Position numbers and translations under genes: made by a program
NCBI RefSeq assembly: GCF_029635795.1
Contig: NZ_CP114280.1
Coordinates: 682,001 to 746,000, forward strand
Reading direction: 5' to 3'
Length of the DNA stretch: 64,000 nt
Origin: Dickeya lacustris
GTDB taxonomy: Bacteria > Pseudomonadota > Gammaproteobacteria > Enterobacterales > Enterobacteriaceae
Notes under the pieces: model-generated
What the model was told of the DNA's origin: nothing
The model's database searches: none
Seen by the model: only the letters and a program-made list of their open reading frames with translations
Part shown: positions 58,625 through 64,000 of the stretch, one piece after another
How positions within the stretch are numbered: position 1 is the first letter of the stretch
Layout: each line of letters begins with the position of its first letter

Positions 58625-58744
58625 TGGGGTTGTGAACCAAAATAAGAAAAAATGCCATAGCGACGCGGATAGCGGTTTATCGGCCAGTTTCTGGTCGGCT
58701 TGCCGCTGCACAGACGCACTCTCTTTCGTACAGGCGGTTTCCCG

Positions 58745-60556
58745 ATGTTCAGACGCTTTCGGTTCCCTCTCTCGCTGGTCAACCAGGTTGTCCTGCTGAT
58801 GTTGCTACAAGGTTTGCTGGGTATCGCAGGAATGGCGGTGTCGAGCTGGATGTCTCAGGGAATTCAGGGAAACGCGCACGCCATCAACAAAGCCGGTTCA
58901 CTGCGCATGCAAAGTTACCGCTTGCTCTCGCTGCTGCCACTCGATGGCGAGAGCCAACGCTATTTGCAGGATTTGGAACAAGACGCCTACAGCGATGATT
59001 TGCAACAAGCGGTCGCGCGCGAAAATTTGGGCGCGGGCTTAACGGCATTACAACACTACTGGGCCGCACAACTCAAACCGCAGTTGCGACAGGCCTCACA
59101 CCCTCATGACGCCAGCGCCGCCGTCGCTGATTTTGTCCATCAATTGGATGCGCTGGTGCTCAGTATCGACCAAAAAACCGAAGCCCACTTGCGCGTGGCC
59201 ACTCAGGTGCAAAGGGTGTTTATCGGCATCATGCTATTGCTACTGCTGTTGACCTTTTTTTATTTGCGCCACCGCTTGCTCTCCCCGCTACATAAACTGA
59301 TGGCCATGGCCCGGGCCATTGGTCAGGGCGAATTTACACAGCGTGTCGCCCTGCGTGGTCACGATGAGATGAGTACGCTGGCACACACACTGAATACCAT
59401 GTCGGATGAACTCTCCGCTATGTACCGCTCGCTGGAGCGCCGGGTCGCAGAAAAAACGGCAGATTTACGGCAAAAAAATGAAACGCTGGCGTTTCTTTAT
59501 CGCTCCAGTCGCCGCCTGCACACCAGCGCGCCGCTGTGCAGTCGCCTGCTACCGGTACTGGATGAGCTCAGTGTCCTGATCCCGCTTTATGATATCCGCC
59601 TGCAACTGTATGAAGATAATCATCAACCGCAGTTGACTGCGTCAGGGTTGACCCACCTGCCTGACCCACAAACCTGCCCGGATAACCACTGCCCACGGGC
59701 ATGTCACCGGCTGGCCCCTTCGCAACCCGAAGAGGGAAAACCGGTAAGCTGGGATTTGCACGACAAACTGGGACGCTATGGCCGCGTGTTGGCGTGGATG
59801 CCCGCCCAACAATCACTGAGCCCAGACCAGCATCAACTCCTTAATACCCTGCTCGAACAGTTGACCGGCACGCTGGCGCTGGAGCGGCAATCCAGCCACC
59901 GCCAACAACTGATGCTAATGGAAGAGCGCGCCACCATTGCACGTGAATTGCACGACTCTATCGCTCAATCACTTTCATGCCTGAAAATTCAGCTCAGTTG
60001 CCTGCAAATGCAGCACACCGCCCTGCCTGATGATGTGCAACAACAGTTAGCCGCTATGCGCGATGAAATTAACACCGCCTACCGACAATTGCGGGAATTG
60101 CTCACCACCTTTCGGCTTCAGCTATCAGAATCAGGGCTGCTGGCCGCGCTACGCGCGACCGTCACCGAGTTTAATTCGCGTCTGGGTTATGACATTGAAC
60201 TGCACTATCTACTGCCGTTACAGTCCGTTTCAGCGCATCAGGGTATCCATCTACTGCAAATCATCCGCGAAGCCCTGAGCAATATTTACAAGCACGCGCA
60301 AGCCAGCGCCGTCACCATTACGCTGCGCCAGCATCAAGGGCACATTGAATTGCAGGTACGCGATAACGGTATCGGCATCAGCGATGATGCCTCGCGCCTG
60401 AATCACTATGGCCTGATTATCATGCGCGATCGCGCTCGCAGCCTGAATGGTGAACTCACCCTTGCACGGCTTGTGTCCGGCGGCACAGAAGTCTGTGTTC
60501 GCTTTCTGGCCGACTACCGCCAGCCTAACGTTCTAACAGGAGAACAGCATGCCTGA
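58745..60556 (+). CDS. narX: Nitrate/nitrite sensor kinase NarX
   Basis: 603 residues (E. coli 598). Two membrane segments (about 10-35 and 160-180) around a periplasmic nitrate sensor with the P-box [14 protein letters not shown] intact, HAMP, a central cysteine cluster ([10 protein letters not shown]), H box [13 protein letters not shown] and a HATPase domain ([12 protein letters not shown]). Start at 58745 gives [18 protein letters not shown], matching the family; the frame is open to 58700. Divergent from narK and overlapping narL by 8 bases. Confidence 0.96.
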   Translation: MFRRFRFPLSLVNQVVLLMLLQGLLGIAGMAVSSWMSQGIQGNAHAINKAGSLRMQSYRLLSLLPLDGESQRYLQDLEQDAYSDDLQQAVARENLGAGLTALQHYWAAQLKPQLRQASHPHDASAAVADFVHQLDALVLSIDQKTEAHLRVATQVQRVFIGIMLLLLLLTFFYLRHRLLSPLHKLMAMARAIGQGEFTQRVALRGHDEMSTLAHTLNTMSDELSAMYRSLERRVAEKTADLRQKNETLAFLYRSSRRLHTSAPLCSRLLPVLDELSVLIPLYDIRLQLYEDNHQPQLTASGLTHLPDPQTCPDNHCPRACHRLAPSQPEEGKPVSWDLHDKLGRYGRVLAWMPAQQSLSPDQHQLLNTLLEQLTGTLALERQSSHRQQLMLMEERATIARELHDSIAQSLSCLKIQLSCLQMQHTALPDDVQQQLAAMRDEINTAYRQLRELLTTFRLQLSESGLLAALRATVTEFNSRLGYDIELHYLLPLQSVSAHQGIHLLQIIREALSNIYKHAQASAVTITLRQHQGHIELQVRDNGIGISDDASRLNHYGLIIMRDRARSLNGELTLARLVSGGTEVCVRFLADYRQPNVLTGEQHA

Positions 60557-61241
60557 CCATTTCTCTGAGGAGAGGCCTGATAACACCCCGTCAATAAGCG
60601 ATGACACCTCGACGGTACTGCTTATCGACGATCACCCCATGTTACGTAACGGCGTCAAACAATTACTCAGTATGGCGCCTGATTTACGGGTGGTCGGCGA
60701 AGCCAGCCACGGTGAGCAAGGGGTTGAACTAGCCGCACAGCTTGACCCAGACCTGGTGCTGTTGGATTTGAACATGCCCGGTATGAACGGCCTGGCCACC
60801 CTGTCACGTCTGCGCGAGACCGCGCTTTCCGGTCGAATTGTGGTGTTTACCGTATCCAACCACGAAGAGGATGTGATCAACGCCTTTAGAGGCGGCGCAG
60901 ACGGTTATCTTCTCAAAGACATGGAGCCGGAAGATCTGTTAGTCGCCCTGCATCAGGCGGCGGCCGGAAAAATGGTGCTCAGTGATACGCTCACGCCGGT
61001 GTTGGCAGCCAGCCTGCGAGAGGCGCGCAGCAGCGACACGCGGGATATTCAACTCCTCACTCCGCGAGAGAAAGATATTCTCAAGCTGATTGCCCAGGGG
61101 CTGCCTAATAAAGTGATTGCCCGCAAACTGGACATCACGGAAAGCACGGTGAAAGTCCATGTAAAACACCTGCTGAAAAAGATGAAATTGCGCTCCAGAG
61201 TCGAAGCCGCAGTGTGGGTGGTGCAGGAAAAGATTTTTTAA
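60549..61241 (+). CDS. narL: Nitrate/nitrite response regulator NarL
   Basis: 230 residues, 14 longer than E. coli NarL at the N-terminus. Receiver domain with phosphorylation site D73 ([11 protein letters not shown]), then the LuxR-type helix-turn-helix ([37 protein letters not shown]). Activates narK and narG under nitrate. AGGAG lies 7 bases before the ATG. Confidence 0.97.
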   Translation: MPDHFSEERPDNTPSISDDTSTVLLIDDHPMLRNGVKQLLSMAPDLRVVGEASHGEQGVELAAQLDPDLVLLDLNMPGMNGLATLSRLRETALSGRIVVFTVSNHEEDVINAFRGGADGYLLKDMEPEDLLVALHQAAAGKMVLSDTLTPVLAASLREARSSDTRDIQLLTPREKDILKLIAQGLPNKVIARKLDITESTVKVHVKHLLKKMKLRSRVEAAVWVVQEKIF

Positions 61242-61271
61242 CCGGGAAAGGGCGGCCTCAGCCCTTGCCCC

Positions 61272-61303
61272 GCTTTCATGCTTTGATGCTTTCATGCTTT
61301 GAT
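61272..61303. repeat. Tandem repeat after narL
   Basis: GCTTTCATGCTTTGAT twice in a row, itself two near-identical 8-mers, so four copies of GCTTT(C/G)AT. It follows a short AAGGGC/GCCCTT stem just after narL. The remainder of 61304-61595 carries the ydiY upstream region and no gene. Confidence 0.8.
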
Positions 61304-61595
61304 GCCGAAAAGCGCTGTCTGGCACCACGCTTTACCCCATCGCGCAACGCGGTCTGACGCTATCCGCACCACGGTGGTGGCAGACTGTGATAGCCATCAC
61401 CGTTATAGCCGTAAATCATTAACCACATCGTTTATAACAATTTCAATTCTAATTCCGTCGCACTTATACCTAGAGACAAAACGCAATTCCTGTTAATGTT
61501 TGCCCGCCGGAAGAAAAAACGGCATATCGATGCAGCGGCTGCGCCGCTGGACGGCGTCTTTCACTTTTTAGTCACCCACTGTTTTATCTGACATC

Positions 61596-62651
61596 ATGAC
61601 ACATTCCAAACACGTTCTTTCTTCACTGAGTCTGTTTGTCACACTCAGCGTTACTGGCATGTCTGCAAGCTATGCAGATACCGTCTGGTTAACCAATGGC
61701 GACAAAATCAGCGGCCAGATCACGCTGCTCGATAGCGGCAAACTGTTTATCAAAACTGATTATGCTGACACCGTATCCGTCACCTGGGACAAAGTAAAAA
61801 CGTTCCAGACCGATCACGGGTTGGTCATTCAAGGTCAACGCTATGAAAAAGGGGTGCTCTACCCGGCCATCAAAGCGTCTGAGAATTCACGCGCTATCGT
61901 TGCCCAACCTGCAAGCGTAGACGGCCAGCAGGTCAGCGCCGGTCAGGAAACGCTGCCGTTATCCGACATTAACTCAATGGTAGTGCCACGCCGTTGGGTG
62001 GAAGATTTCTCCTGGAAAGGCAACGTTGACGTCAGCCTGGCCCATAAGAAAAGCTCCACAGAAACCGATAACCGCGATGTTACGCTGAACACTCGCCTGC
62101 GCCATGGCACCTGGCGTCACAATCTTGACGCCAGCTACCACATGGCGAAAGAAGATAAGGTGGAAAGCACCAAGAATGCGGCAGGCGAATACGCGCTGGA
62201 CAAGTTCATCGATGAGCATTGGTTCTGGCAGGGTCGCTACGAGTATAAACGTGACTGGATAGAAAACATCAAGATCAACCGCTCAGTCGGTACAGGTCCG
62301 GGTTATCAGTTCTGGGATAACGATCTGGGGTCATTCTCTGTCACCACGCTGGTCAACTCCCAGACCTTCATCTATCGCAATGACACTGAAGATAACTTCT
62401 ACTCCAGCGGCCTGAAATGGAACTATAGCCGTTTCTTGTTTAGTAAACGGACTGAACTGTTTACTGACGGCGAAGTGGGACGTTCGTTTGACAGTACCAC
62501 CCCTCTCTACATCAAAGCCGGTGCTGGCGTGCGCTTGAAAGTTACCGACTGGTCTTCCGTCAGCATGAAAGTGTCTCGCAACCGTACCGAAAGCATTCAG
62601 GGTAACGTAAACGACACGCTCTATACGCTCGGTTTAGGCGTCGGCTGGTAA
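61596..62651 (+). CDS. ydiY: YdiY-like DUF481 outer-membrane protein
   Basis: 351 residues with a signal peptide (cut near SASYA-DTVW). The N-terminal third resembles an SH3-like/DUF domain (WLTNGDKISGQITLLDSGKL); the rest is DUF481, amphipathic beta-strands ending in Trp (GLGVGW), as in outer-membrane barrels. Also called salt-induced outer-membrane protein; function unknown. Followed by a strong terminator. Confidence 0.9.
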   Translation: MTHSKHVLSSLSLFVTLSVTGMSASYADTVWLTNGDKISGQITLLDSGKLFIKTDYADTVSVTWDKVKTFQTDHGLVIQGQRYEKGVLYPAIKASENSRAIVAQPASVDGQQVSAGQETLPLSDINSMVVPRRWVEDFSWKGNVDVSLAHKKSSTETDNRDVTLNTRLRHGTWRHNLDASYHMAKEDKVESTKNAAGEYALDKFIDEHWFWQGRYEYKRDWIENIKINRSVGTGPGYQFWDNDLGSFSVTTLVNSQTFIYRNDTEDNFYSSGLKWNYSRFLFSKRTELFTDGEVGRSFDSTTPLYIKAGAGVRLKVTDWSSVSMKVSRNRTESIQGNVNDTLYTLGLGVGW

Positions 62652-62707
62652 TCACCACCGCCCGCGTTGAGCCCTAAGGCAATAACCTGAACGAATAGCC
62701 TGAACGA

Positions 62708-62740
62708 AAAAAAGCCCGGTTTTTAAACCGGGCTTTTTAT
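62708..62740. terminator. Two-way intrinsic terminator between ydiY and prc
   Basis: GCCCGGTTT and AAACCGGGC with flanking A and T runs (AAAAA / TTTTT) on either side. Confidence 0.92.
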
Positions 62741-62770
62741 TAAACGCCAACTGCTATAACCGTTATATCC

Positions 62771-64000
62771 TCACTGAGGTTTAGCCACGGTTTTTGACAG
62801 GTCTTCCGCGATTTGCACCGTCTCGCTCAGATAGGCATCTGGGTCCTGATAATCCTTCGGCAAATCATCCAGTGATTTTAACGGCGGTTTACCCTGACGC
62901 TTCAACCGATCGTTGATACGCATCAACCGGTTTGACTCATCCTCGTTATTTTCCTTCTGGCGCTGCGCCAGATTCAGCGATACGTGGTTGCGTTTCTCTT
63001 TCATCTCCTGATAACGCGCCACATCTTGCTGAATAAACTGGAATTCTGGGTCTTTGGCGATACGGGCATTATGCTGCTCAAGCAATCCCGGCAGTATCGG
63101 CTTCACATCCCCCATCACCGCATAATTAGCCTGCTTGATACTGTCCCACGGCAATGCGTTATCTTCAAACTTCTCACCGGTATCCACCACCTCATTACCC
63201 GTCGGCATGATGATATCCGGCGTGACGCCTTTACGCTGCGTACTGCCGCCATTGATACGATAGAATTTTTGGATGGTGTACTGCACCGACCCCAGCGCAG
63301 GCCACTCCGGGCGCAGCATCTGATCGTAGATTCGGTTGACTGAGCGGTACTGTTGCACCGTGCCCTTACCAAACGTCGGCTCCCCGACAATCAGCGCCCG
63401 GCCATAATCTTGCATTGCAGCGGCAAAGATTTCCGATGCCGACGCACTGAAACGATCGACCAGTACCACCAGCGGCCCTTTGTAATAGAGCGTGTCGTCG
63501 GTATCACTGTCTTCCCGAATCTTGCCGTTATTATCACGCACCTGAACGACTGGCCCACTTGGAATAAACAGCCCCGATAAGCTGACGGCTTCAGTTAACG
63601 CGCCACCACCGTTGCCACGCAGATCGATAATAATGCTGCTGACATGCTCTTTTTCCAGTTTCTGCAACTGAACTTTCACATCATCCGTCAGCCCGACATA
63701 GAACCCAGGGATATCCAGCACGCCAACTTTATCTTTCCCGGCCTCTTTTACCGACATTTTCACCGCGCGATCCTCAAGGCGGATACGCTCGCGGGTCAGA
63801 GTAATCTGCTGCGTTTTAGTACCTTTACCGGCGGGCAGCACTTCCAGGCGCACTTTGCTGCCTTTCGGCCCCTTGATAAGCGCGACCACATCATCCAGAC
63901 GCCAGCCAATCACGTCCACCATCGGTTTACCCGCCTGACCCACGCCAACAACGCGATCGCCCACGCTGATGCGTTTGCTCTTCGCCGCCGGGCCGCCGGG
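62771..64000 (-). CDS. prc: Tail-specific protease Prc (partial, N-terminus off the right edge)
   Basis: Periplasmic S41 protease that trims FtsI and degrades SsrA-tagged and other proteins. The last 409 residues are visible and the frame is open to the window edge; E. coli Prc has 682. Part of the PDZ domain (SVGDRVVGVGQ), catalytic Ser in RFSASASEIF and Lys in PTFGKGTVQQY, then the C-terminal helical domain (KEKRNHVSLNLAQRQKENNE). Confidence 0.97.
   Translation of the reverse strand, partial: PGGPAAKSKRISVGDRVVGVGQAGKPMVDVIGWRLDDVVALIKGPKGSKVRLEVLPAGKGTKTQQITLTRERIRLEDRAVKMSVKEAGKDKVGVLDIPGFYVGLTDDVKVQLQKLEKEHVSSIIIDLRGNGGGALTEAVSLSGLFIPSGPVVQVRDNNGKIREDSDTDDTLYYKGPLVVLVDRFSASASEIFAAAMQDYGRALIVGEPTFGKGTVQQYRSVNRIYDQMLRPEWPALGSVQYTIQKFYRINGGSTQRKGVTPDIIMPTGNEVVDTGEKFEDNALPWDSIKQANYAVMGDVKPILPGLLEQHNARIAKDPEFQFIQQDVARYQEMKEKRNHVSLNLAQRQKENNEDESNRLMRINDRLKRQGKPPLKSLDDLPKDYQDPDAYLSETVQIAEDLSKTVAKPQ

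Overview
The window is chromosomal DNA of a pectinolytic member of the Enterobacterales, most likely a Dickeya or a close relative in the Pectobacteriaceae. The evidence is the pectin-degradation pair kdgR-ogl with a KdgR operator, combined with an otherwise enterobacterial gene set at high similarity to E. coli proteins recalled from memory. No database search was run, so the genus is an inference.

Layout. 1-4450: kdgR (cut by the window edge), ogl, a complete IS10-type insertion sequence and htpX, all host genes on the minus strand. The insertion sequence sits inside the loop of what was the htpX terminator. 4750-8987: a GAF-PAS-GGDEF-EAL protein, a 777-bp AT-rich non-coding stretch, and icd. 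9020-19180: a block in the same order as E. coli (icd, rluE, nudJ, mnmA, hflD, purB, phoPQ, roxA, pepT), with an intragenic PurR operator in purB and a PhoP-type promoter before phoP. 19180-22500: a ferrous-iron operon with two FeoA-type proteins (feoA-like, feoA, feoB, feoC) behind a promoter with Fur and FNR sites. 22700-28400: dadA, spoVR, fadR and dsbB in E. coli order, but without dadX and nhaB; a 1.1-kb gap lies where nhaB would be.

28600-38010: a PotABCD-type ABC transporter, gabD, gabT and a MocR/GabR-type regulator. Together they look like a system for uptake and breakdown of 4-aminobutyrate or a related amine, with the transporter ATPase on the far side of the cluster. 38146-40792: a small tautomerase, then mesX (DUF1852) and mesD, a folate-independent methionine synthase pair. 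40951-47438: two glutathione transferases, a monooxygenase-fold protein, yajD, a glutathione peroxidase, a short-chain dehydrogenase with a divergent LysR regulator, and an iron-type alcohol dehydrogenase; this looks like an accessory redox and electrophile-defence region.

47766-61241: the nitrate respiration locus narIJHG, narK, narX, narL, with FNR boxes and NarL heptamers. A divergent pair, a LysR regulator and a subclass-B3-type metallo-beta-lactamase, lies between narG and narK, which are neighbours in E. coli. 61596-64000: ydiY (DUF481 outer-membrane protein) and prc, cut by the right edge. htpX and prc are adjacent in E. coli; here the same strand order is kept but about 58 kb of other genes lies between them.

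No rRNA, tRNA, CRISPR array or prophage was seen. Most long open frames opposite gabD, gabT and narG are antisense shadows of GC-rich genes.
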